DNA from: an uncultured Ruminococcus sp.
GTDB lineage: Bacteria > Bacillota > Clostridia > Oscillospirales > Acutalibacteraceae
Assembly: GCA_900539465.1 (NCBI GenBank)
Contig: UQCF01000007.1
Coordinates: 68,758-132,757 of the forward strand
Direction: 5' to 3'
DNA length: 64,000 nt
The position numbers and the translations under genes were made by a program. Shown piece after piece: positions 42,964 through 51,855 of this stretch (positions are counted from its first letter, which is position 1; every line of letters starts with the position of its first letter). The notes under the pieces were generated by a model that was not told the origin of the DNA, searched no databases, and saw only the letters and a list, made by a program, of their open reading frames with translations.

Positions 42964-44046
42964 CTATTTATTCTTTAGCTTATGCTTTATGGCTGACAAC
43001 TTACAGATAATTTTGCTTTTTAGACTAACTTTATTTTTAGCGGAATTATACTTTTTGAGTTCATTTATCAAGCGATAAACATTATGAGTATTTATAAGAT
43101 TTTTTATTTTTTTAGTTCTGTTATCGGGAGGTGAGTACTTAGAAAAGACTTTAATAAGTAGAGGGCTATCTAAGTTTTTACTGATAAACTCATACGCATC
43201 CTCGTTTGTTTCGTGTGTAACTACTTCGATAAACAAATTTAAAAAGATATTAGCAGTATACCTATAAAAATAATCTGTATCAAAGGTATATCTGCCTGCA
43301 AAATACATTTCTCTTTCGGATAAATTTTTTACGGTTTCAGATATTATTTCCGGATAATAGAGAGATGACAAGTGAGAATGGTTAGGATCACAATCATATA
43401 CATAATAGCATTTGTTGACAAACACCCCGTTGTTACAATGATCAATGTAATATATCAGAAACTTTTTATCTTCCCATTTTTTCAAAGATTCGTCATATCT
43501 TAATAAATACTTGTCTATTATGCTTTTTTTGTACAAGTTTAAAACGCTAAAACACAATGACATTTGGTGTTCGTTTTCTTTTAAATTCAAAAAGCACGGT
43601 AAAATTGTATCAGTTACAAAAGCACGGTCAAATTTTTTTATTGGGCCAAAATTTGTATGAACTTCATTTTCCACTCCGTTACCTCTTGTAATAAAATAGA
43701 AAAAATTTATCAAATCCATACCAAAATAAGCAGCTAAATCCGAATACAAATTCGGTTTGATATAGTCACCGGCATCAATAAAAGAAACATATTCTCCTGA
43801 GGCTTTTGACAAGCCATAGTTCCTGGCGGAAGATACTCCACCGTTCTTTTTAGTGAACACCTTTATTCTATCGTCTTGGCGAGCGTATTCATTACATAAA
43901 ATTAATGATTCATCTGTTGAACCGTCATCAACAAGAATTATTTCAAGATTGTTATACTCTTGTTGAGTTAAACTTTCAATTGTTCTGGACAATACATTTT
44001 GTCTGTTATATATTGGAACAATAACAGAAATCAAAGTTTTTTCCAT
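42964..44046 (-). CDS. Family 2 glycosyltransferase
   Basis: I favour the ATG at 44046 (MEKTLISVIVP), with a GGGAG site 9 bases upstream; the ATG at 44052 is also possible. The product of about 360 residues has the GT-A fold: ISVIVPIYNRQNVLSRTIESL, the nucleotide motif VDDGSTDES, KNGGVSSARNYGLSKASGEYVSFIDAGD with the DxD-like metal site. It should add a sugar to a lipid, wall or capsule chain. Base composition is strikingly AT-rich next to the flanking argF and yjdF genes, which points to horizontal acquisition. No other glycan-assembly gene is adjacent. Confidence 0.9.
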   Translation of the reverse strand: MEKTLISVIVPIYNRQNVLSRTIESLTQQEYNNLEIILVDDGSTDESLILCNEYARQDDRIKVFTKKNGGVSSARNYGLSKASGEYVSFIDAGDYIKPNLYSDLAAYFGMDLINFFYFITRGNGVENEVHTNFGPIKKFDRAFVTDTILPCFLNLKENEHQMSLCFSVLNLYKKSIIDKYLLRYDESLKKWEDKKFLIYYIDHCNNGVFVNKCYYVYDCDPNHSHLSSLYYPEIISETVKNLSEREMYFAGRYTFDTDYFYRYTANIFLNLFIEVVTHETNEDAYEFISKNLDSPLLIKVFSKYSPPDNRTKKIKNLINTHNVYRLINELKKYNSAKNKVSLKSKIICKLSAIKHKLKNK

Positions 44047-44139
44047 TTTCATCGGCTCCCTTTTAAATTTTATGCAAATGTACTTTGATGGTATAAAAAT
44101 CAAAATTTTAATCGGCCATGCCAAGGACGGTCCTTAGCG

Positions 44140-45123
44140 TTATATTGTTGCGGCAATGACTGCCTTTATGGTGTGCATACGGTTTTCCGCTTCTTTAAAG
44201 ACGATTGATTTTTCACTTTCAAAAACTTCGTCCGTAACCTCCATCTCGGTTCTTCCGAATTTTTCGCCGACCGTTTTGCCGACGGTGGTTTTCATATCGT
44301 GATAAGCCGGCAGGCAGTGCATAAATACGCACCCGTCAGAGGCATTATCCATAAGATCCTTGTTGACCTGATACGGTGCGAGGTCGTCAATTCTCTCTTT
44401 CCAAACCTCGTCCGGCTCGCCCATAGATACCCAAACGTCGGTGTATATGACGTCGGCATTTTTTGTGGCTTCCATAGGGTCGGTGATAAAACGAAGAGCC
44501 GCACCGCTTTCGGCTGCAATTTTTTGACATTCGTCAATAAGTGCTTTGTCAGGGAAATATTTCTCCGGCGCACAGGCGGTGAAGTTAAGCCCCATTTTTG
44601 CGCAGCCGACCATGAGTGAGTTGCCCATGTTATAACGGGCGTCACCCATATAGACAAAGTTTATACCCTTGAGCTTGCCGAAATGCTCTTTGATTGTGAG
44701 AAAATCGGCAAGGATTTGTGTGGGGTGAAATTCGTTTGTGAGACCGTTCCAAACAGGCACACCTGCATATTTTGCAAGCTCTTCTACAATTTCCTGACCG
44801 TATCCGCGGTATTCTATGCCGTCAAACATACTGCCGAGAACACGGGCAGTGTCTGCAATGCTCTCTTTTTTGCCTATCTGCGAGCCCGAGGGGTCAAGAT
44901 AGGTTGAGCCGAGGCCGAGGTCATGTGCCGCAACTTCAAAGCTGCAGCGTGTTCTGGTGCTCGTTTTTTCAAATATAAGGGCAATGTTTTTGCCTTTAAA
45001 ATCATCGTGAAGAATACCGCTTTTCTTTTTGTATTTAAGCTCTGCCGCAAGGTCGAGCAGATATTCAATTTCCTCCGGCGTGTAGTCAAGAAGCTTTAAA
45101 AAGTTTCTGCCTTTTAAATTCAT
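44140..45123 (-). CDS. argF: Ornithine carbamoyltransferase
   Basis: The protein is 327 residues with the carbamoyl-phosphate motif STRTRCSFE (about 56-64), GSQIGKKE, the conserved HPTQ near 137 and the ornithine-binding Cys in FMHCLPAYHD. It condenses ornithine and carbamoyl phosphate to citrulline for arginine synthesis or, run in reverse, arginine deiminase catabolism. No other arg gene is adjacent. It ends about 16 bases before the glycosyltransferase region. Confidence 0.95.
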   Translation of the reverse strand: MNLKGRNFLKLLDYTPEEIEYLLDLAAELKYKKKSGILHDDFKGKNIALIFEKTSTRTRCSFEVAAHDLGLGSTYLDPSGSQIGKKESIADTARVLGSMFDGIEYRGYGQEIVEELAKYAGVPVWNGLTNEFHPTQILADFLTIKEHFGKLKGINFVYMGDARYNMGNSLMVGCAKMGLNFTACAPEKYFPDKALIDECQKIAAESGAALRFITDPMEATKNADVIYTDVWVSMGEPDEVWKERIDDLAPYQVNKDLMDNASDGCVFMHCLPAYHDMKTTVGKTVGEKFGRTEMEVTDEVFESEKSIVFKEAENRMHTIKAVIAATI

Positions 45124-45135
45124 TGCCGTGCCCCC

Positions 45136-46242
45136 TTATGCTATTGACGTTGCGCTCTTTTGCGAAGAGGGAACAAGTGCGATATATGTGTTGCCTGCGT
45201 TAAGGCTTATGGCAGAACCGCTCATGTTGTTAATGACAAGCTTAGATGATGATGCCGAACCGGTTTTAGTCCAGCTTACATGCTCATATCCGCCGTCCGA
45301 AATATAATAGCCTGTGTTTGACTTTTCAAGAGCCATGTCTATGCATCCCTTGGAGTCGCCCATAGATTTAACATCGCAGTAGAGAACAAGAATGTTTTTG
45401 TAGTTGAGGTGCACTCCGTCCGCGTCTTTTCTCGCACTGCCGTTAAGGGCGTCAAAATAAACTCCCTTGCTGCTGTCATAGGTCATAACGTGCTTGTTTA
45501 CGGTTGAATACATAAACGAAACGCTTGTGCAGCTGCCGCCCGCGGGCTTAACCGCCGTTTCGGGGTCATTAAAATGAAGCACGCTCTTGTATGCGCCCTT
45601 GACGTCGGTTCTGTATTTGAGAGAGCCGATTGTCGCGTCTATATATTCACCCTTAGAATAGCCGGTGTGCTCCGTTCCCTTTGATTTTCTCGAAGAATCT
45701 CTGTAAAAGAACTGCTTTGCATAGCCCTGTATTCCGTTAAGGTTGTTGACCTTGTCACTTTCTATTTTGGCTTTTGCATATGTGCTCCAGCCGCAGTGAA
45801 CGTAGATTGAGTCAAAGCACTCCGAGAGCTCAACGAAGTCATGCCTTGCACTGCGGATAGGACCTACCTTGGGAATAGAGTCAACATCCGAATAGAGAAG
45901 CAGCATTCTTGTGTAGCCGCCCTCTACAAGACCTTCAATAAGCACATCCGGAGTAGAGAGTCCCCATTGAGGACGCGCGGCGGGCGCATTCTCAACAACA
46001 ACGGCTATCGGTCGTTTACCTACTGCCGAAGACGCAAGACCGTAATTGCCCGTGAGAGGGTTTATGTTGCCCTTGGCAGAGCTTGTGCTGCTCTGTTCGG
46101 AGCTTTGCTGAGAATACGAAGAATTTTCGGAGGATTTATTATCCTCATCATTGTTTTTTTTGCCGCAGGCTGTGCCGCCGAAGACCATAGAGGCAATCAA
46201 AGCGGCGCAAACCGTGCGTGTGATTATAGCTTTAATTTTCAT
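45136..46242 (-). CDS. DUF3048 family lipoprotein
   Basis: The start is the ATG at 46242 after AGAGGG; an earlier in-frame codon overlaps lysC. The 368-residue product has a lipoprotein signal ending in GGTAC (lipobox near residue 20), then a Ser/Asn-rich linker (30-60) and a DUF3048 body: NPLTGNYGLASSAVGKRPIAVV, PQWGLSTPDVLIEGLVEGG, GPIRSARHDFVEL, the end YIALVPS. DUF3048 proteins (B. subtilis YerB) are envelope lipoproteins of unknown role. It is 16 bases behind lysC and co-directional. Confidence 0.9.
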   Translation of the reverse strand: MKIKAIITRTVCAALIASMVFGGTACGKKNNDEDNKSSENSSYSQQSSEQSSTSSAKGNINPLTGNYGLASSAVGKRPIAVVVENAPAARPQWGLSTPDVLIEGLVEGGYTRMLLLYSDVDSIPKVGPIRSARHDFVELSECFDSIYVHCGWSTYAKAKIESDKVNNLNGIQGYAKQFFYRDSSRKSKGTEHTGYSKGEYIDATIGSLKYRTDVKGAYKSVLHFNDPETAVKPAGGSCTSVSFMYSTVNKHVMTYDSSKGVYFDALNGSARKDADGVHLNYKNILVLYCDVKSMGDSKGCIDMALEKSNTGYYISDGGYEHVSWTKTGSASSSKLVINNMSGSAISLNAGNTYIALVPSSQKSATSIA

Positions 46243-46258
46243 CTTTTTACCCTCTGAA

Positions 46259-47467
46259 TTATGCACCGAGAAAAGCTTCGTGTACTGCGGCAACGGCTCT
46301 GTCTGCGTCCTTTGCATCAATCAGCACGGAGATTTTTATTTCACTTGTGGAAATCATTTGAATATTTATATCGCTGTTAAAAAGAGCCTCAAACATTTTA
46401 GAAGCGGTGCCGGGGTGAGTCTCCATACCTGCGCCGACAACAGAAACCTTTGCAACGTCGGTGTCACAGGTGATGGGAGTGTCATCGCCTACAAAAGCGA
46501 GCTCTCTTATAGCGTCTATTGCTATGGGAGCATTGTCTTTAGAAACGGTGAAGGCAATGTCTTTTGTGTTGTTCCTGCCGACGGACTGAAGAATAATATC
46601 TACGTTTATGTTTTTAGCGGCAAGCTTGCTGAATATTTTAAAAGCAATGCCGGGTACGTCGGTAAGACCGACTATTGATATACGGGCGACGTCATTGTCT
46701 TTAGTGACGCCTCTTACAAGCATTTTTTCCATTTTAGTAACCTCCTTGACTATTGTGCCGGGGATAGGATTAAGGCTTGAGATAACTTCAAGCTCAACAT
46801 TATATTTTTTTGCCATTTCAACCGAGCGGTTGTTAAGAACCTGTGCGCCGAGCGTTGCAAGCTCAAGCATTTCGTCATAGGTTATTTCGGCAAGCTTTTT
46901 TGCGTTTTTGACTTTTCTCGGGTCGGCGGTGTATACGCCGTCAACATCGGTAAATATCTGGCATTTGTCGGCATTGAGCGCGGCGGCAATGGCAACTGCG
47001 CTTGTATCGGAGCCGCCTCTGCCGAGCGTTGTTATGTCGCCCGTGTCGTTAAGCCCCTGAAAACCTGCCACAACAACGATTTTTTTGTTGCCAAGCTCTG
47101 TGAGGAGCCTGTCTTTGTTTATTTTTCTTATTCTTGCGGCAGAGTAGACGGAGTTAGTCGAAAAACCTGCCTGCCAGCCGAGAAGCGATATAGCCGGGAA
47201 GCCCAAGGACTGTATCGCCATAGCAAGAAGCGAAATCGAAATTTGCTCGCCGCTTGAGAGAAGCATATCCATCTCTCTTTTTGTGGGGTTGGGGCTTATC
47301 TCTTTTGCTTTTTCTATAAGATCGTCGGTGGTGTCGCCCTGTGCGGAAACAACAACCACAACGTCGTTGCCCTGCTTGTACGTATCCGTAACTATTTTAG
47401 CAACATTCATTACGCGCTCGGCGTTTGCAACAGAGCTGCCGCCGAATTTCTGGACAATTAAACTCAT
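46259..47467 (-). CDS. lysC: Aspartate kinase (monofunctional)
   Basis: The 402-residue protein starts LIVQKFGGSSVAN, the aspartokinase signature, with kinase elements GRGGSDTSAVAIAAAL and TDVDGVYTADPRKV. Two ACT domains follow (about 260-402). It phosphorylates L-aspartate for Lys, Thr, Met and diaminopimelate; the ACT domains suggest feedback control. It is 24 bases downstream of hom, so the two form a hom-lysC unit. Confidence 0.95.
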   Translation of the reverse strand: MSLIVQKFGGSSVANAERVMNVAKIVTDTYKQGNDVVVVVSAQGDTTDDLIEKAKEISPNPTKREMDMLLSSGEQISISLLAMAIQSLGFPAISLLGWQAGFSTNSVYSAARIRKINKDRLLTELGNKKIVVVAGFQGLNDTGDITTLGRGGSDTSAVAIAAALNADKCQIFTDVDGVYTADPRKVKNAKKLAEITYDEMLELATLGAQVLNNRSVEMAKKYNVELEVISSLNPIPGTIVKEVTKMEKMLVRGVTKDNDVARISIVGLTDVPGIAFKIFSKLAAKNINVDIILQSVGRNNTKDIAFTVSKDNAPIAIDAIRELAFVGDDTPITCDTDVAKVSVVGAGMETHPGTASKMFEALFNSDINIQMISTSEIKISVLIDAKDADRAVAAVHEAFLGA

Positions 47468-47491
47468 AAAAATTCCTCTCTTAATGCTTTA

Positions 47492-48730
47492 TCAATAATC
47501 AACCACTCTTATTTTTGAAAGAACGTTCAAAGAGCTTACGGTTTTGAGCTTTGCTTCAAGCTCTTTTTCGCTTGCCCAAGGAGTTACAAAGGCAATTTCG
47601 TTTTCGGGTGCGCCGGCTCTTTCGAGAATTTCGGCTTTGCCGAATACCGAGACTATGTCTTTTTCGCTCTTTTCTTTGTCGCTTGTTTCTGCTCTTACAT
47701 ATAAAGCGGTCTCAAGTTCAGTATAGTCAACAACGTAGTTGTCGGTTCCGCTCTCCCATCCGAAATCTTTGCGCTCGGTCATGTGGCGTGCACAGTCAAG
47801 TATGTCTGCAACAACCGCGCTGGCGGTCGGGAGCTTGCCGGCGCCCTTGCCGTAGAATACCACGTCGCCGGTTGCGTCGCCCCTGACGAGAATGGCGTTG
47901 AATACATCGTTAACGCCTGCAAGCTGGCTGCTGTTTTTGACGAGAGCAGGGCTGACTATTGCGGAGATTTTATCTTCGCCTACTCTTGAAGCTCTTGCGA
48001 TAAGCTTTATTACTCCGCCCCATGAGCGAACGTACTCAACATCCGTAAGCGTAATTTTTGTTATGCCCTCGGTGTGAACGTCCTTGGGGTAAACGTGCTT
48101 TCCGAAGCAAAGGGCGGCAAGTATGCAGATTTTGCGGCACGCGTCATGACCTTCAACGTCTGCGGTAGGGTCTTTTTCGGCATAGCCGTTATCCTGCGCA
48201 AGCTTCAATGCGTCCTCAAAGCTCATGTTTTTATCAATCATCATTGTGAGGATGAAATTTGTTGTGCCGTTGAGAATACCTGCGATTTCGTCTATTCTGT
48301 TTGCCGCAAGGCACTGGCTTATCGGCCTTATGATGGGAATACCGCCGCCTACGCTTGCCTCAAACAAAAAGTTTACATTTTTGTCTTTTGCGATTTTCAA
48401 AAGCTCGTCGCCCTTTGCGGCAACAAGCTCTTTGTTAGAGGTAACAACGCTTTTGCCTGCCGAAAGGCAAGACGAAACAAACTCATATGCAGGGTGAAGA
48501 CCGCCCATTGTCTCAACAACAACCGCAACCTCGGGGTCGTTTAAAATGATATTAAAATCTTTTATCATCTTTTTTTCGTTGACATCGCCGGGGAAGTCTC
48601 TCAAATCAAGAATATATTTGACTTCAAGCTCGGGCTGCGAGCTTTTTTTAACTATGCTTTCGTGGTTGTTTGCTATTACTTCGGCAACGCCGGAACCCAC
48701 TGTGCCGTAACCCATTATAGCTATATACAA
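47492..48730 (-). CDS. hom: Homoserine dehydrogenase
   Basis: I take the TTG at 48730 with a GGAGTGAG site 8 bases upstream. The 412-residue product has the NAD(P) site IAIMGYGTVGSGVAEV, the catalytic domain KELVAAKG and LFEASVGGGIPI, and the C-terminal ACT domain (about 340-412). It reduces aspartate semialdehyde to homoserine for Thr and Met. It heads the two-gene unit with lysC. Confidence 0.95.
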   Translation of the reverse strand: MYIAIMGYGTVGSGVAEVIANNHESIVKKSSQPELEVKYILDLRDFPGDVNEKKMIKDFNIILNDPEVAVVVETMGGLHPAYEFVSSCLSAGKSVVTSNKELVAAKGDELLKIAKDKNVNFLFEASVGGGIPIIRPISQCLAANRIDEIAGILNGTTNFILTMMIDKNMSFEDALKLAQDNGYAEKDPTADVEGHDACRKICILAALCFGKHVYPKDVHTEGITKITLTDVEYVRSWGGVIKLIARASRVGEDKISAIVSPALVKNSSQLAGVNDVFNAILVRGDATGDVVFYGKGAGKLPTASAVVADILDCARHMTERKDFGWESGTDNYVVDYTELETALYVRAETSDKEKSEKDIVSVFGKAEILERAGAPENEIAFVTPWASEKELEAKLKTVSSLNVLSKIRVVDY

Positions 48731-48829
48731 ATTTGCTCACTCCTCGTATTTTTACATAGTAACACATAATAAAGATATTTTACCACATTTTGCGGCAATA
48801 ATAAAGACCTTTGAATAAAAAAATTAAAG

Positions 48830-49501
48830 TTATTTTATATAAGCTTCAAGTCTGTATATCGGCATGCCCATAGACGAAAAGCGCGCCTCGTATTCAGTCA
48901 TAATGTTATCTTCAAACCCGCTGCGGTGGAGGTCAAGCGACACGTTTTTGAGCGCAAAGCCGTTTTGAGAAAATTCTTCTATCGAAAACTCAAAAAAGTG
49001 CATATTGTCTGTTTTTTGGTGAATTTCGCCGCCCTCGCACAGCAAGAGACGGTAAATTGAGAGAAAGCGGTGATGCGTAAGGCGATGAATTGCATATTTG
49101 TTTTTGGGGAACGGGCATGAAAAATTTAAAAATATGCGCTCAACCGAACCGTCCTTAATATACTTCGGCAAATATTCTGCATTGCCCTTTATAAAATAGA
49201 GGTTATCTATTCCATCTTCAATCGCTCTTTCGCAGGCTTCAACAATTACGTTGCCGTATTTCTCAACGGCAATAACATTTTGCTCGGGATGAGCCTTTGC
49301 ATACTCGCAGGCAAATTTGCCCTTTCCGCAGCCTATTTCAAGTACGGTGGGGTTGCCGTTGCCGAATATTTTGTAAAAGTCGAGATACTCTTTGTTTTGA
49401 ATTGCCTTTTCAAAGTTCAGCTCGTCCGTGATTATTTCAAACAGCTTGTCTTTGCAGTCCGCAAGCCTTTGGTCAAGATTTCTTTTTCTTCTCATTCTCA
49501 T
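48830..49501 (-). CDS. trmB: tRNA (guanine-N7-)-methyltransferase
   Basis: The 223-residue protein has the SAM site VLEIGCGKGKFACEYA (about 74-89), VIAVEKYG, and the TrmB motif IFLNFSCPFPKNKYAIHRLTHHRF (the usual NFSDPWPK here reads NFSCPFPK). It methylates G46 of the tRNA variable loop. It is transcribed alone, away from the Cdd1-like gene. Confidence 0.92.
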   Translation of the reverse strand: MRMRRKRNLDQRLADCKDKLFEIITDELNFEKAIQNKEYLDFYKIFGNGNPTVLEIGCGKGKFACEYAKAHPEQNVIAVEKYGNVIVEACERAIEDGIDNLYFIKGNAEYLPKYIKDGSVERIFLNFSCPFPKNKYAIHRLTHHRFLSIYRLLLCEGGEIHQKTDNMHFFEFSIEEFSQNGFALKNVSLDLHRSGFEDNIMTEYEARFSSMGMPIYRLEAYIK

Positions 49502-49524
49502 GGGTGTAACCTCTCAGTTTAGTG

Positions 49525-49553
49525 TTGAAAACAGCCGCGAGCGGTGTTAAAAT
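49525..49553 (+). promoter_or_regulatory. Promoter of the Cdd1-like gene
   Basis: TTGAAA (49525-49530) and TAAAAT (49548-49553) are separated by 17 bases. Confidence 0.6.
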
Positions 49554-49606
49554 ACAGATATATTTTAAATGACTGTAATAAAATGTCAAGCCCCGGAGGA
49601 ATTAAA

Positions 49607-49954
49607 ATGCTGTTTAAAAAAGATAAAAGACCGTCGCCCGGCAGCGATATAAGCACCGTGCCCGGCATAGAGCAAGAGGCGGTCGAGGCTTTGAGAGAGC
49701 TCGGCTTTAACACCGTCGGCGAGCTTCGCGCAAAGGACGCGGAGGAAATGTATTATAAGCTCAGCCTCGAAAGGGGAGAGGTGGCAGAAAAAGAATTGCT
49801 TTATCAGTTCAGATGTGCCATATATTATGCCACTGTCAAAAAGGCCGACCCCAAAAAGCTCCGCTGGTGGTATTGGTGCGATAAAGACGAAAATGCGGGT
49901 CTTTCAGATGAAGAACTGCTGGAAATATATGAAAAACAACCGCCGGTTGTTTAA
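49607..49954 (+). CDS. Cdd1-family helix-hairpin-helix protein
   Basis: The start is ATG after GGAGG. The 115-residue protein has an HhH motif (ISTVPGIEQEAVEALRELGFN, about 18-38), then LRAKDAEEMYYKLSLERG and LYQFRCAIYYATVKKADP, the pattern of the Pathogenicity locus Cdd1 family. The family is DNA-binding by motif but functionally uncharacterised. The C-terminal PPVV and stop fall in a hairpin (49934-49952) that may end transcription. Confidence 0.8.
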   Translation: MLFKKDKRPSPGSDISTVPGIEQEAVEALRELGFNTVGELRAKDAEEMYYKLSLERGEVAEKELLYQFRCAIYYATVKKADPKKLRWWYWCDKDENAGLSDEELLEIYEKQPPVV

Positions 49955-50019
49955 ATATCAACCGACGGTTTGTTGCGAGAAATATTCAGCTTTGATATAA
50001 TTTTGTCGGAGGCGATTTT

Positions 50020-51588
50020 ATGACTTTAGGCAACAGAATTTATAAATACAGAACCGAACACGGACTCTCACGCGAGAGCATTGCGGAGAAGTGCTCCGTT
50101 TCGAGCCAGTCGATTCAAAAGTGGGAGAGCGACAATTCAAAGCCCTCTCTTGAAAATCTTATAATGCTCTCAAAAATATTCAATATCACGCTGGACGCTC
50201 TTGCAATCGGCGTTGACGAGGGTGTGAGAGAAGAGAGAAAGGCATTTATTCACCCCGATTATTCCGAAGACCGTTTGTGGGAGACTTATGCAGACTTTTT
50301 TATGACCGAATACAATCAGTCATTGGAGGAGGGCAAAGACGTTGAGGAGTATGAAAAGCTTTTCAAAGCCGCGTCCTGCTTAAAAAACTTTGAATATAAA
50401 GAACGTCTCGGCGATATTCTGTTTGATATTGTCACAAATGCGCCGATGAGAGAAAATTATGAATTTTACGAGCCGAGCGATCTTGCCGAAATCAAAAAGA
50501 GCAGAGATCCGTCGGCAATGAACAAAAAAGAGCCTAACCAATCCCTGCTTCAAAGCAAAATCGCAGGCGCATGGTACGGCAGAATATGCGGCTGCTTTCT
50601 CGGCAAATCCATTGAGGGCATAAAGACGGACGAGCTTAACAGATTGCTAAAAGAAACAGGCAATTATCCGATGCACCGCTATATAAAGAAGAGCGAAATC
50701 CCCGAGGATATGCTGCGCCGCGCGAGATTTAATTTTGACCATGACCATTATGCCGATTTGATTGACTGCGTACCGTCGGACGACGACACAAACTACACAG
50801 TGCTTTATCAGGAGCTTATCACAAAATACGGCAGAGATTTTAAGCCGCGCGACGTTGCGGCTTTTTGGACCGAGAAACAGCCGAAAAGTGCTTATTATAC
50901 CGCGGAAGAAACGGCTTACTGCAATTTTATAAAAGGCTTCACTCCGCCCGCTTCGGCAATGTATAAAAATCCGTTCCGCGAATGGATAGGCGCGCAGATA
51001 AGAGCGGATTATTTCGGCTATATAAACCCCGGCGACCCCGAGACCGCCGCAGACATGGCATACCGCGACGCGGTTATTTCACACACCAAAAACGGCATAT
51101 ACGGCGAGATGTATTTTGCCGCACTGATTGCGATTGCCGCAGTTGAAAACGATATGCGCGAGGCGATAGAGCAGGCTCTCAAATTTATTCCGCAAAAATC
51201 GCGCTTTGTCAGGAGCGTACGCCTTATAACAGATGATTACGACGGCGGAGTTGACGAGAGCAAATGCTTTTCAAAAATACTTTCGCGCTGGGATGAATAC
51301 ACCTACGGCTGCCATGTGCTGCCGAATGCAGAGATTGTAATTGCTTCTCTTCTTTACGGCGAGGGCGATTACGGCAAAACAATATGCAGAGCGGTTCAAA
51401 CCGGTCTTGATACAGACTGCAACGCGGCGACCGCCGGCTCGGTGCTCGGAATGATGACCGGCATTTCGGCAATAGGCGAGGAGTGGACCTCACCTTTCGG
51501 CGGAAAGCTTGAGACGCAGATTTTCGGCGTGGGCAAGGTTAATATCGGTGACAGAATTGATATAACTTTTGAACATATAAACAGATAA
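50020..51588 (+). CDS. XRE-type HTH fused to ADP-ribosylglycohydrolase (DraG) domain
   Basis: The protein is 522 residues. Residues 1-65 are a Cro/C1-type helix-turn-helix (GLSRESIAEKCSVSSQSIQKWESDNSKPSLENLIMLSKIF). A helical linker (65-175) carries acidic and charged segments. Residues 178-522 are a DraG/ADP-ribosylglycohydrolase domain: IAGAWYGRICGCFLGKSIEG, VPSDDDTNYTVLYQELI, and GLDTDCNAATAGSVLGMMTGI with the metal-binding aspartates. DraG enzymes remove ADP-ribose from proteins or small molecules. The fusion suggests transcription control tied to ADP-ribose chemistry. The ATG follows GTCGGAGG. Confidence 0.88.
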   Translation: MTLGNRIYKYRTEHGLSRESIAEKCSVSSQSIQKWESDNSKPSLENLIMLSKIFNITLDALAIGVDEGVREERKAFIHPDYSEDRLWETYADFFMTEYNQSLEEGKDVEEYEKLFKAASCLKNFEYKERLGDILFDIVTNAPMRENYEFYEPSDLAEIKKSRDPSAMNKKEPNQSLLQSKIAGAWYGRICGCFLGKSIEGIKTDELNRLLKETGNYPMHRYIKKSEIPEDMLRRARFNFDHDHYADLIDCVPSDDDTNYTVLYQELITKYGRDFKPRDVAAFWTEKQPKSAYYTAEETAYCNFIKGFTPPASAMYKNPFREWIGAQIRADYFGYINPGDPETAADMAYRDAVISHTKNGIYGEMYFAALIAIAAVENDMREAIEQALKFIPQKSRFVRSVRLITDDYDGGVDESKCFSKILSRWDEYTYGCHVLPNAEIVIASLLYGEGDYGKTICRAVQTGLDTDCNAATAGSVLGMMTGISAIGEEWTSPFGGKLETQIFGVGKVNIGDRIDITFEHINR

Positions 51589-51634
51589 ACAAAAACGAAA
51601 TATTACAGCAGAATTTTAGGGGATAGGAAAAAAG

Positions 51635-51733
51635 ATGAAGAACGGACAAACTGAGCAAAATCAAGGCGTCGGACTTGATTTTGTTTACCCGAAGGCGTGC
51701 AAAGATACGTCGAGCGGCGAAGTTTGTTCGTAG
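51635..51733 (+). CDS. Possible 32-residue peptide gene
   Basis: An ATG 7 bases after AGGGGATAGG opens a 32-codon frame, ending Cys-Ser before TAG, with two cysteines and Gly/Gln/Asp-rich content. There is no homology I recognise; it may be a leader, a peptide or chance. It lies right before the palindrome at 51733. Confidence 0.25.
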   Translation: MKNGQTEQNQGVGLDFVYPKACKDTSSGEVCS

Positions 51734-51831
51734 TATAAAACATAAAACTCCGTATATTATTGGGAATAAATTAAAGGGGTTCTTACAGGTCTTAATCCTG
51801 CAGAACCCCTAATTTATATGGTTTTATACGG
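51733..51831. repeat. Long palindromic element with alternative pairings
   Basis: The core stem pairs 51766-51789 with 51797-51817 (about 20 bp, one bulge). An outer pair GTATAAAAC/GTTTTATAC (51733-51741/51821-51829) competes with CCGTATA/TATACGG (51750-51756/51825-51831). It may be a terminator for converging genes, a mobile-element remnant or a regulatory RNA. The rest of the 51589-51855 gap holds nothing else clear. Confidence 0.55.
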
Positions 51832-51855
51832 TCTTCGCTTTTTAACATCCCCTTT

